The translations under genes were made by a program, and so were the position numbers. From contig JAGFBZ010000677.1 of NCBI GenBank assembly GCA_018398805.1, positions 387,501 through 451,500 of the forward strand: DNA of 64,000 nt. The letters are read 5' to 3'. Of the stretch, positions 23,433 through 34,800 are shown in pieces; within the stretch, counting starts at the first letter, position 1, and every line of letters starts with the position of its first letter. The DNA comes from Hirundichthys speculiger (taxonomy: Eukaryota; Chordata; Actinopteri; Beloniformes; Exocoetidae). Below the pieces are notes generated by a model. The model was not told the origin of the DNA and ran no database searches. It worked only from the letters and a program-made list of their open reading frames with translations.

Positions 23433-26400
23433 ATGAACACGTACGAGGAAGACGACGAAGAGGAGCTCATCGACTACAGCGTCCAGCTCAGCATTCAAAC
23501 CTCCTGCCAGGATGCCTTTCTGAAATCTGCAGCCGGGTATGAACGCCACATCCAAAGTGTTTTTTCCATCATTTACATTCGTGACGAGTCAGCTGACCGT
23601 CCTGCGCCTCCTCTGCCCTTCACCGTCAGTTTAGCAGCGGCGACAGATGAAAACCTCAGAGTCCTGGCAGCCATCGAGCAAGGTGAGTTGGACGCCGTGC
23701 TGGAAATGCCTTCGCCGTTACCGCAGAGTCCTTTTTAATGCTCGGCAGGCAAACTTTCATACGGAGCCAAAAAAACAAAGTCATACGATCCGCAGCTGCA
23801 GGCAAAACCCTGCAGAGCATCACGAGGCTGGCAGGCGGACAGACGGGGGGGGGGACATAAACAGAGAGGGGGGGAGGGTGTAGCGGGAGACCAGGGACAA
23901 CTGGGACCAGATACAGGTCTGCCGTCCAGACTGGTTTGGGTGTTTCTCTCTCCTCCAACTCCTGAGCATTTCTCCTCGCTGCTGTGGTTGCCAGGTGACG
24001 TCTCCGTGCTCAGGGAGATGCTGAGCGACGCCTCCGCTTTCAGGGAGTCGGACAGTCGTGGCTGGCTGCCCCTGCACCGCGCTGCGGCCCAGCCGGTCCT
24101 GGAGGTTCTGGAGACGGTCCTGAAAGGTAGGCAGCCTCCTGCCAACGCAGATCCACGTGAGATTTTCTTTCCGACTCGATGAGATCAGAGCATGCTGCCA
24201 TGAATAAAAAGACCTTAGTGAGGCATACATGTTTCTAGTATGTTCTGACGGGGAGTGTGGGGAAACCTTCATTAAAGAAAATAAAATAAGATTCCAACAT
24301 ACTGAGTGAAAGGAGGCAACCAGAACCCCCACAGCACTGATTTTCCATGAACATGGAGGAGGATCTGGTGCTGGGGCAATGGATGGAGACCAGCCTGCAG
24401 CTGCACACCTGGAGGAGGGCGGAGCCTGACGGGGAACGCACGCATCCACACCAGAGAGAGGAAACAGGAAGAGAGAAAGAAAAGCATCCCACATCCGTTT
24501 GTCCCGCTCTGCTCAACACGAGCGTCACGGATGGAAACGAGCTCTGGGAAGAGACTGCAGCGATGCACCTTCAGGGTCAGCTGAGGACATCCGGGAGGGT
24601 TTCTGGGAAGAAACCCAACATCCTTCTGATGTCATCTGTTCTGCTGTGAGATCGGCTCAGTACGTCACTCCGGCTGTGACTCTGGTACGACGCCGCTGGT
24701 TCAACAGCGATGGAAACGAGCTCACAGAGCTGCAGTCGATAGACTTCTCTCTCAGACTCCAGAGAGAGAAGACGAGAGAGTCTTGATAATCGACTTCACC
24801 TCCACGCCGTTAGGAGGAACTCACAATCGTTCCTTGGTGCTGCTTTAACTACAGAACTGGACCCAGCATCTCATTGATTCCCCTCCGGTTTTCCGATTCT
24901 GTGGCTCGGATACCTCTGATTGATCTGCGCTGTGCTGACCCCCCATTGTTTCAGAGATGTTAACAGAGCAGCAGAACCCAAACAGGGACACAAACACGAC
25001 CTAATTATACCTTGATTATATATATTCATGTGGACAAAAATAAAGCATCCAGGGTTTATGACAGGAAAATAAGGGCAGAGTTTCCAGCTGATGACAGCTG
25101 ATCCCAGCATTCCTCTCTGTATAAAATAAACCGTGATGTCAACGGCCTCTTATTCAGTCAGCAGAGAGGTGTCCTGGCTCACCTGCCAGGTTAGAACAGC
25201 TGACGGCTGGATGTGAAGGGCGGGAATGTGGACTCTGACCTCTGTGACTTCTGTGCCGTTGTGTCTGTGTGGATGGAAGCTCCAGAGGTCAGTCTGGAGG
25301 AGAGGACGGTCACTGAGGGGGAGACGCCGCTGACCCTGGCGGTCAAAGCTGGACTCGGGAGGAACGTGAGGAGCCTGCTGGAGCACGGAGCATCACCTCA
25401 CCACACCAACAGCAAAAACGAGACGCCGCTGCTGCTGGGTAATGACACTTACAGCATCACCTGCCAGTGGGGGACTCAAACCCCCGGTAGCCTAGAAAAC
25501 ACACAGTTATCATGGTCAAAGTGTGGCCTTTAACCCACCAGTTTTTTTTTGTGAACGCTGTGCAGCGGTGAGAGCCGGCTCATGCGGGATGGCGCACTCC
25601 CTGGTGAGCAACGGCGCCTGGGTGGAGCAGGTCTGCCGGAAGAGGTGGACAGCCATGCACGAGGCGGCAAAGGTGGGCAGCATGGAGGTGCTGATGCTGC
25701 TGCTGAGGTACGGCGGACGGGTGAACCAGAAGGACGTGACGGGAGTGACGCCGCTGGCCGTGGCTGCAGAGCACGGGCACCTCCACGTCATCGAGATCCT
25801 GCTGAACTGCGGTCAGTGTGGAGATAAGAGCGCTAGCTGCAGGCTTAGTAACTGTGGGGACCGCTAATAGTCGGTTTTCACGGCGCATCAGCGCGTCATC
25901 CAACCTGAAGTTGCCATCTTGGAGGCACGCGGCAACGTAAACAAAGCGCACACACTGGAGTAAATCGGACGTCTTCATTGAAAATGGTAAATTATTGCCG
26001 TTTTTTCGGCTGTACCAACCGGACAGACTGCGAGAGACACTTGGAGTTTTATAGAATTCCAAAGGTTATTAAAAATCAGGGAGAACAATGCCAGAAGAAG
26101 GAAAGGAGGCGCTTGTGGTTAGCAAAGCTAAACTAAGACCTGCGTAGCAAAAATCTGGACAACATCCGAATTTGTTCGGAACATTTCGTGTCAGGTAAGT
26201 TAAGTGGATTGTTGTTAGCTCTTAATTTCACACATGAACAATTATCAAGAACAAAAGCTCTTAATTTCTAGTCTAATGATAATATCAAGCTACCACCTAG
26301 CTACACTAGCAACACAGCTCTTAAAATGTAGAGCTACAATGTGCTATATTTCTTATTGTATTCCAGGTAAAAGGTCTGACCTTTATCAAAAGGATGACCC

Positions 26401-29400
26401 AGATTGGGCGCCATCTGTTGGAATGACGGGTAGAAACCAGGTAGTTTACGATGTCGGGGTATGCAATCAAAGGGAGGCTCTCCGGCTCGTCACTGCTCCA
26501 AGACGAGGGAGCTAACTCGTACGGATCGGCACCACCGACAAACTGTAACTTTTCAGAATATCGTTCCCTTTCCCGTGGACCAAGTCCTTCTCTGTATGTT
26601 TTTGCGCCTGTAACGCCTTTTGAAGAGCTTTTCTGTGGTTTATCCATCCTTTATCCACGGTCGTTTGCATTGATCCAGCGGTGTGTTTACATCGGAGTAC
26701 CTCCAAGATGGCCGCGCATCCGGGTCACTGACCAAAACGTGACGTAGGTGAAAACCCTCTATAAGCGGACAACTTGAGGAAATGTCACATTTGAAAACGT
26801 AACAGCTCTGTTGACACACAGAGAGCGTCTCAGTGACCAAACCATCCTCTCCTCCCAGGCAGTAAAGTGAACTCTCAGGCCTGCAATGGGGAAAGTGTCC
26901 TGCTGGATGCGGCCGGATCAGGAAGCGCCGACTGCGTCCAGCTTCTGCTGGACAATGGAGCCAATCCCGACCTGCCCAGCATCGCTGGACACCTGCCCAT
27001 CCACCAAGCGGCGTACGCCGGCCACTACGAGTAAGACGCTCCCGCTGCCGCTGCTACTGCATGCAGACCCCAACCCCTAACCTCTAACCTCTAACCCTAA
27101 CCCCTAACCCTAACCCTAACCTCTAACCCTAAACCTAACCCCTAACCTCTAACCCTAACCGCTGACCCTAAACCTAACCCCTAACCACTAACCTCTAACC
27201 CTAACCCCTAACTTCTTACCCTAACCCTACCCTAACCTCTAACCCCTAACTTCTAACCCTAACACTAACCCCTAACTTCTAACCCTAACCCTAACCCCTA
27301 ACCTCTAACCCTAACCCTACCCTAACCCCTAACTTCTAACCCTCACCCTAAGCCCTAACTTCTAACCCTAACCCTAACCCCTAACTTCTAACCTTAACCC
27401 CTAACCCTAACCCTAACCCCTAACCCTAACCCTAAACCTACCCTAACCCTGATTTTCATTGATGAAATTCTCCATTACCTTCCCCTCAGCGCCCTGAAAT
27501 TGCTGATCCAGGTAACGAGCAGGAGGGCCATCAGGGAGTCGGGTCAGAGCCCGGTCCACTCCGCTGCAGAGGGGGGCCACGCTGACTGCCTGAAGCTCCT
27601 GCTGGCCTGGGGGTTTGACGTCAACTCCCGCATGAGCACCAGGAAGGCGGAAAACTACCGGGACATGAGGAGGAGCGCCTTGCACTTCGCCGTCTCCAAC
27701 GGGGACGCGGAGTGCACCGCGATCCTGCTGGGGGCCGGGGCGAGGACGGACATGGACCCGCTGCGCTGCCTCCTGGTGGCAGTCAGGTCCGGCTGTCACG
27801 AGATCGTGAGGCTGCTCCTGGCGGCCAAGGCGGACGTGAACTGCTACTTCACGGTGGTGAGCGACACGCTGTTCCCCACGGCGCTGCAGTACTGCCTGAA
27901 GGACGAGGCCATGATGCGGCTGCTGCTCAACAACGGCTACAAGGTGGAGAGCTGTTTCCAGTGTCACCATGACGACGCATGTGATGCTGCGGATGAAGAA
28001 GAGGGAAAAATACCAGTAAGTGTCTGTTTTTCTCTCGCTGAATCAGATTTATTTTTGTTTTGTTTTATGCCAGGTTCAGGTCCTGGCAGCCATGCACATC
28101 CCGACATTGGTGCGTTCCCAGCCTGGTAACAACTCGGCTGACGACCTTGAATGCCTCATCAGCGGGTGAAACAGCGAGTTGTTACCATTTGAGGGAGGAT
28201 GTGGTTCAAACTTCCAGCTCCTTCACTGTCTCCTTTTCATCTCCCCTAAATCTGGATTCTCATTTCAGCCATTGCTTTCCCCCAACTCCCCCATATGACC
28301 AGAGCTACTGCAACATGCTGCTACAGGTGCAGCTCCATAACGGTTTTGGGTTTTGTAATCGCACCATTGTTATTGACAGTCATGTGTTTTAATCTTTGAA
28401 TGCTTTAAATGAGTCCACTCACACAAAGACGGGGTTACTGAAGCGTTACTGAAGCGTTGTGCCTTTCCTCTCTTTAGTTCTGTGAGTTCATAAGCCTCTG
28501 CTGCCTCAAACATCTGTCTGGAGGTGTGGTCCGGATCCTGCTGGACTACGTCTGCCACGTGAACATCTGCTCCAAGCTCAGGGTCGTCCTGGAAAAACAG
28601 GAGGAGTGGCCCGAGATATGTGAAATCCTCTGTGAGTTGGTTCAGGGTGTTTCTACCGCCTCTCCCTCCAGACGAGACCATAGGAAATGTTAAGAGCCTC
28701 GTATTTAACACATAAATGACTGCTGCTGAGCATCAGCAGGCGACTGCGGCCCAGCAGCCGACTGCGGCCACTTTAAAGAGTCCAAACTATTTTTGATTTT
28801 GTTCATAGTATTGATGTAATGATCTTAGGTATATATGTGTGTCATCAGTATCGGCCTTTAGGAGCTGAAAGTTATTGGTTATCGGAATCGGTTTTAAAAA
28901 ATAGTTATCGTGCTCCCTACCTAACCCTAACCCTAACAACTACATACAACAATAACAGTCAAACACAAGTAACTATTGAAGAAGGAGTGATGCTTTGAAC
29001 CATTTGCGTTGAGGTGGACCGTATCTGCGTCCTGAAGACATCACGGTGACATCACTCCACGCAGACGGCTCCAGTCGGCCATTATGGCTCCGGCTTTTCT
29101 CAGAGATCTGACCTTGTAGGGTTCTTGAAGGTCAGCATGGGGCATCTGCAGACCTTGGCAGGGATTTTTCAGTTTTAGAGAAAATGACCGTGCCAACAGG
29201 TAAACGAAAAAGTTAAGAACAGATTTGTGATGAACTAACGAGGTGAAATAACGTGCGTGTTTCAGGCAGCCCTCGCTCCCTCCGGCAGCTCTGCAGGCTG
29301 GAGATCAGGAGGCGTTTGACCCTGAAGAGACTGAACAATCCCGAGGTCATGAGCTCCAAGGTTTTCCCGCCTCGACTGAAGCGCTTCCTTCTCTACGAGG

Positions 29401-29441
29401 AGCTGGACCTCCACAGCCAGAACCACGGACACGTCATGTGA
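23433..29441 (+). CDS. asb15: Ankyrin repeat and SOCS box protein 15, tandem copy A
   Basis: Nine coding exons: 23433-23536, 23630-23682, 23995-24126, 25280-25438, 25566-25811, 26859-27030, 27490-28015, 28478-28631 and 29266-29441. They total 1722 nt (573 residues; human ASB15 is 588). The first intron is only 93 nt and divisible by three. Removing it gives the family length, so I treat it as an intron. The ankyrin array covers roughly residues 60-450, with typical [20 protein letters not shown] and [12 protein letters not shown] blocks. Exons 8-9 encode the SOCS box: an elongin-binding BC box around [12 protein letters not shown], then a Cul5 box around [14 protein letters not shown], where the usual LPxP is altered. 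ASB15 is a substrate receptor of Cullin-5 E3 ligases in muscle. All phases agree and no stop or shift is seen. Intron 5 holds a THAP-type element and intron 6 a telomere-like tract; intron 3 (24127-25279) holds nothing I recognise. ASB14 is a close relative, and synteny favours ASB15. Confidence 0.92.
25867..26762 (+). mobile_element. THAP-domain DNA transposon, copy 1 (defective)
   Basis: About 896 bp with inverted ends (ATAGTCGGTTTTCAC and, inverted, ATAGAGGGTTTTCAC), followed inside by matched GCCATCTTGGAGG words. A frame at 25984 begins [15 protein letters not shown] and ends with ICSEHFVSG, a C2CH THAP zinc finger. A stop after WLAKLN and a small deletion break it. A second exon-like frame begins GKRSDLY after CCAG at about 26367. 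No clear target duplication, so the superfamily (P-like or Kolobok-like) is open. It lies in intron 5 of asb15 copy A. Confidence 0.75.
27066..27452 (+). repeat. Telomere-like CCCTAA tract in asb15 copy A intron 6
   Basis: About 385 bp of mixed CCCTAA, CCCCTAA and CCTCTAA units, beginning about 35 bp after the exon 6 donor and ending about 37 bp before exon 7. It makes up most of the intron. Confidence 0.95.
28778..28915. mobile_element. Fragment of the ATCGGTATCGG hAT-like MITE
   Basis: The 3' part of the element family found whole at 33572-34696, 60431-60667 and 60986-61136. It ends GTTATCGTGCTCCCTA instead of the usual CATCCCTA. The 5' end is missing. Confidence 0.6.
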
Positions 29442-29639
29442 AGATCTGCAGATTCTTGTACTTGCATTCCCGCTCCGACTGACGGTTGCCAAAGCTGTGA
29501 CAGATGTGACTGCTTGAAGGGTTTCTGTATTTCATTGTCTTGTCTCTGAAGCGAAATAGTGCTGCTTGGGGCTGTTTTGGATGTAAAAGCGTCGTCAGTA
29601 ACTGTGCCATTGAAATAAATATTTATAGTGTTGATTATA

Positions 29640-29955
29640 CAGATGATTATGTTGTGATTCAATCTGAAGTGATAAAAGCTGAAAGAATGGGTCTCTCTCA
29701 GGAGCTCAGTGAATTCCAGCGTGGAACTGTGATAGGATGACGCCTGAGAATCAAATCCAGTGGTGAAGCTTCCCTCAGTGTTTGACCTCACAAATGTTCT
29801 TCTGGAAGAATGGACAGAAATCCCCTTAAACACACTCCTAAACCTGGTGGACAGCCTTCCCAGAAGAGTTGAAGCTGTTCCAGCTGCAAAGATGGAGCCA
29901 CGTCATATTGATTAGGAATGGGAGGAGCTAAAGCTCATATATGAGTCAAGACAGG
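29640..29955 (+). mobile_element. Internally deleted Tc1-like element
   Basis: The frame ELSEFQRGTVIG followed by a stop looks like the N-terminal start of a Tc1-type transposase. It is joined to a segment with AACACACTCCTAAACCTGGT and CCTTCCCAGAAGAGTTGAAG, which I recognise as a common teleost Tc1/mariner 3' segment. It lies just downstream of asb15 copy A and may contribute to its 3' UTR. Confidence 0.6.
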
Positions 29956-29962
29956 TGAGACA

Positions 29963-30857
29963 ATAGACGGTTTTCACGGCGCGTCATCAGCGCTTCATCC
30001 AACCAGAAGTCGCCATCTTGGAGGCACGCGGCAACGTAAACAAAGCGCACACACTGGAGTAAATCGGACGTCTTCATTGAAAATGGTAAATTATTGCTGT
30101 GTTTTTGGCTGTACCAACCGGACAGACCGCGAGAGACACTTGGAGTTTTATAGACTTCCAAAGGTTATTAAAAATCAGGGAGAACAATGCGAGAAGTTGT
30201 CAGAGGAAAGGAGGCGCTTGTGGTTAGCAAAGCTAAACCAAGACCTGCATAGCAATAATCTGGACAACATCCGAATCTGTTTGGCCCATTTCGTGTCAGG
30301 TAAGTTAAGTGAAATGTTGTTATCTCTTAATTTCACACTTGAACAATTATCAAGAAAAAAAGCTCTCAATTTCTAGTCTAATGATAATATCAAGCTACCA
30401 CCTAGCTACACTAGCAACACAGTTCTTAAAATGTAGAGCTACAATGTCCTATATTTCTCATTGTATTCCAGGTAAAAGGTCTGACCTTTATCTAAAGGAT
30501 GACCCAGATTGGGTGCCATCTGTTGGAATGACGGGTAGAAACCAGGTAGTTTACGATGCAATCAAAGGGAGACTCTCCGGCTTGTCATTGCTCCAGGACG
30601 AGGGAGCTAACTCGTGCGGATCGGCACCACCAACAAACTGTAACTTTTCAGAATATCGTTCCCTTTCCCGTGGACCAAGTCCTTCTCTGTATGTTTTTGC
30701 GTCTGTAACACCTTTTGAAGAGCTTTTCTGTGGTTTATCCATCCTTTATCCACGGTCGTTAGCAAAGATCCAGCGGTGTGTTTACATCTGAGTACCTCCA
30801 AGATGGCTGCCCATCTGGGTCACTGACCAAAACGTGACGTAGGTGAAAACCCTCTAT
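29963..30857 (+). mobile_element. THAP-domain DNA transposon, copy 2
   Basis: About 895 bp and nearly identical to copy 1 at 25867-26762, with the same inverted ends (ATAGACGGTTTTCAC). Here the first frame ([15 protein letters not shown] from 30083 to the GTAAGT donor near 30299) is open. However, the THAP signature CSEHF has become ICLAHFVSG. A second exon-like frame (30474-30791) starts GKRSDLYLKDD after ATTCCAG. No catalytic domain is present, so it was mobilised in trans if at all. Confidence 0.75.
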
Positions 30858-31562
30858 ACTGTTGGTAATCTAGTGTAATTCATATCTTTCTCAAATAAAG
30901 GGTCATTCCTATTTTATGAAGCTTGTCTAAATTAAAGAATTTATGTGGTTTTATTTTCAAACACATGTTATTTGAAGTTCAGCGTACTTCAGCGGGATAA
31001 AACGCTCCAGCAGCTCAGTTCCAACAGGGAGCTGAAACCGGGAAGTCGGTTTGTGCAGGTTGTGATTCGATGGATTAGATTAGATTGGATAAGATGTAAA
31101 GTTGTGAATAAATTAACGACTTGAATGTGAGTCGCAGATCTAGTTCTGGGATTCAGTTCCTGACGCTACGTTCTCTGCCGATTCGTGGGCCTAAATACTC
31201 GGCATGCCCCCTGGTGTTCAACACTAGAGAAGTGCAGCCACAAATGGACTCCATGCTCAGTTAAATGTCTTTGAATACAGGCTGTTAACTGGGCTGTGAT
31301 GTCACGCGCTGCTGTTCCAGTTGCAGCTGCGTCCTCCCGCCCCCGGAATGAAGTCGAAACGAATGGACCGACAGATATAAAACATGGAGCAAGAGGGAAG
31401 GAGGCGTCGGAGTTTGGGATCTGCGACTCTTGAGTCCAGATCCGGGCTTGATCAGCTGGATCTGCATCTCTACTGCCCATCTGCATGTCGACACAGACTT
31501 AAACGTGCTGTAATGAAGTGCTGGTCTGATCCAAAAGTGCCAGCATGTTAGCTACAAGGAAA

Positions 31563-31582
31563 CAGGTGACACCTATATATAG
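31563..31582 (+). promoter_or_regulatory. E-box and TATA box of asb15 copy B (putative)
   Basis: An E-box CAGGTG (31563-31568) is followed by TATATATAG (31574-31582). A non-coding first exon ends at the donor TTTCAACAG|GTGAGAAAC (31687). The second exon starts at 31839 after CCCCTCAG and carries the start codon at 31899. The layout mirrors copy A. Confidence 0.6.
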
Positions 31583-31898
31583 CATGGAGGCAGGGGGGGA
31601 GGGAGGGGTGGCGGGGGCTCAGCCATGACACAAACACTGAGCTGCCGCCGCTTCGCTCTGTGACTCCAACACTGACACTTTCAACAGGTGAGAAACGCTC
31701 GTCTGTCGTGTTTTAGCTTTCTAATCGAGGGTGCTGAAACACTGATGTCACGCCTGGTAGCCGTGAAGTAAGAGGGAGGAGCTTAGTGACACGCTAACCC
31801 GTCCCACCTCCATCTCTCTGGGATCATCTTCCCCTCAGGCGAAGCTTCAGAGCCTCATTAGTCACAGTTAGGGATCCATTCATCTAGTCGTCAGAGGG

Positions 31899-34800
31899 AT
31901 GGACGCAGCAGACGACGCGGATGAAGATGGGTTTCTGGACCTCGACGTTCAGATGGTCATCCAAGAGTCGTTTCAGAAAGAAGGTCCGGTTACTGCGTCT
32001 GCCTGGGGGGGCGGAGCTCTGCGGCTTGAACAGGTGATTAAAGAAGGTAAGGAGGAGTCGGTCGTTTGATACGGAGGTGAAGGAAGCTGACACGAACAGA
32101 TGCTTCCCTCTGGTTGGTCCTCTAGTCCAGAGGAGGACGCATGCAGATAAGAAACAAGCGTTCAAATCAGAGGTTTAAGGCACCACAGAGGGCTTTAGTT
32201 CTGCTCAAGATGTTAGTTTCAGTGTCGGGTTACGTTTACGACACTGTCGCACGCACCAGGACCAATGAAACCAGCTCACAGCTTCAGTGGACATCAGTGG
32301 ACGTCAGTGGGCGTCAGTGGACGTCAGTAGGTCTCGGTGGGCATCAGGGGGCGTCAGTGGACGTCGGTGGGCCTTGGTGGGCCTCAGTGGGCCTCAGTGG
32401 GCGTCAGTGGATGTCAGTGGGCATCAGTGGGCACGTCATGGCAGCGGCGACCGACTCAAGAAAGTAACTGGAGAAAAACCTGCAGGGAGTGATCGAGTGA
32501 TCAAGTGAGCTGCAGGAACAAACCAAACCAAAGCAGCTCTTAAACCGTGTTTAGCTCCGTCGTGTATATAAGGGAACCCAAAGTGCTAAAACTGCAGAAG
32601 TTCCTTTGTTCTGCTTTAAATAGATGGTTACTGTAGATGATGACGACTGTGGCCAAACAGTGACCTGAAGTTCCTCCACTGCAGGTAACATACCGGCCCT
32701 GCAGCAGCTCTGTGATTTCCCAGCAGCCTTCAGTCAGCTGGATGAACAAGGATGGTATCCTCTTCACAGAGCAGCGGTCCAGCCTCTGGTTCCGGTCCTG
32801 GAGATGGTTCTGTACGGTGGGTAAGATGTCGACTCGTGTTCCTAAAAGCTGTCGTCTCGGCTCTGACATCTTCAGCCCCAACAGACAGTCCCTTAATAAC
32901 ACCCAGATGACACCAAACATGAATAAATGAAATGATAATATCACTGAAATAATCTGACAGAAACACGTTAGCATGTTTCAGCGCGACGCTGGTTCCTGAT
33001 GTAAATTGTTCTCTCTACGTTCTTCAGCATCTTTCAGCCTGACTCTGGAGGAGAAGACCCCTGAGGGTGAGACCTTCCTGACTCTGGCAGTGACCGCCGG
33101 CTTGGTGGAAAATGTCAAGACGTTGCTGGACCACGGAGCTTCTCCCCACACCACGAATGGAAAAAATGAGTCTCCTCTGCTGTTAGGTCAGAACGTTGTC
33201 CCCAGTGTCTCCACCTGGTCCACACGAGAGTACAAAGAACAGAAACATCAGCTTCGTTCCCTCCTCCTCTCATGTCCTCCCTGCAGCAGTCAGAGCAGGA
33301 TCTCTGCAGATGACGTCCACCCTGATAGCTGCTGGAGCTCAGGTGGAGCAGGTGTGTTTGAAGAAGTGGACGGCCGTCCACGAGGCCTCCAGGGCCGGCT
33401 GCGTCCGCGTCCTGGAGGTCCTGCTGCAGAGCGGAGGTCAGGTCGCTGAGACGGACCAGCATGGAGTCACTCCTCTGGGCATAGCTGCAGAATACAGCCA
33501 CCCTGAAGTCCTGGAGCTCCTCATCAAACACGGTGAAGCATTCAGATGTCCACGCCCCCCTGAACGTAGCGTAGGGGTGCATGATAACTATCGGGCCGAT
33601 AACAGGAAATTATGACATCATCCCGATAAGTCCAATATCATGACGAATAGCCCTGATAACATATATATTTTTGTCAACACAGCAGTGTCTCGCTCACTCT
33701 GAGTCTTAAATGACCGGCAGTGAATGTTATGTTCAAGTGACGTCGGCATAATCAGAAAAACGATTACTCAGTAAGGAAAATCAAGAATACCCCCTCATGC
33801 CATAAAACAACTCGTTAACTCATAATTTTGGTAGTTGCTGACTTTAATTGATATTCGCAGTATTTTCCCACATGTTACACATAAAAAAGAAACAAAATAG
33901 AAAAGGCTGAAAGAACGACAAGCAAACGAGGGAACGTCGGAATTTACGTTACACATTGAATGCAGCCTGCAGCACAGCGTACTGATCACAACAAACATGG
34001 CGCCGTGGAACTTCGTTAAAGTTTCAGAAGAAGATAGTTTGGTGGTTATTTGTGACGAATCCTCCGAGTGAATTCTACGAGGAGGGAAGCACAAGCTTTA
34101 ATACGTAAAACCTGATCAGCCACCTACAACATAACAGTCGCTTCCATGGAGTTTTGAAATCGCGCTGATGTGAGCTAACAGAAGCTAATGCTAACGTGCG
34201 CAAGCCAGCAGCAGTCTCCCCTCTCCTCTCTCTCATTCCTCTCATCTAAAGCTCCCATGAGACTAAAAAATAAAAAACAAAAACTACTGAACCTCATTTA
34301 CTTTAATTAAAGGTATTAATTTAAATGGAACCACAAGTCAAAATCCTTTAAATGTTAATCTTTTTTAGTTTGTAATTCTGATGCATGTATTTCCATCAGT
34401 TCAAGGAGCCTTTATTTTTTTATTTCAGTCAGTAATGAACCTTATTTAAGTTGATGTGAGATATCAAATAGGTTTGTTTGATAGCTTTATGAAAATGTTT
34501 GAGAGGCTTCCAATAGTTTTTCATTAGAAAAAATAAATATCTGTTCATGTAAAAAGTCCAAACTATTTTTGATTTTGTTCATAGTATTGATGTAATGATC
34601 TTAGGTATATGTGTGTGTTATCGGTATCAGCCTTTAGGAGCTGAAAGTTATCGGTTATCGGTATCGGTTTTAATAAACAGTTATCGTGAATCCCTAATCT
34701 CAACCACATCAAAATTAATTCTCTTCCTCTACTTAGGCGCTGACGTAAATGCCCAGGCGCCCAACGGCGACAGCGTCCTGTATGACGCTGCAGGAGCCGG

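Noticed and set aside
26451..26747. Independent gene in asb15 copy A intron 5
   Set aside because: It is the second frame of a THAP-type transposon repeated at 29963-30857.
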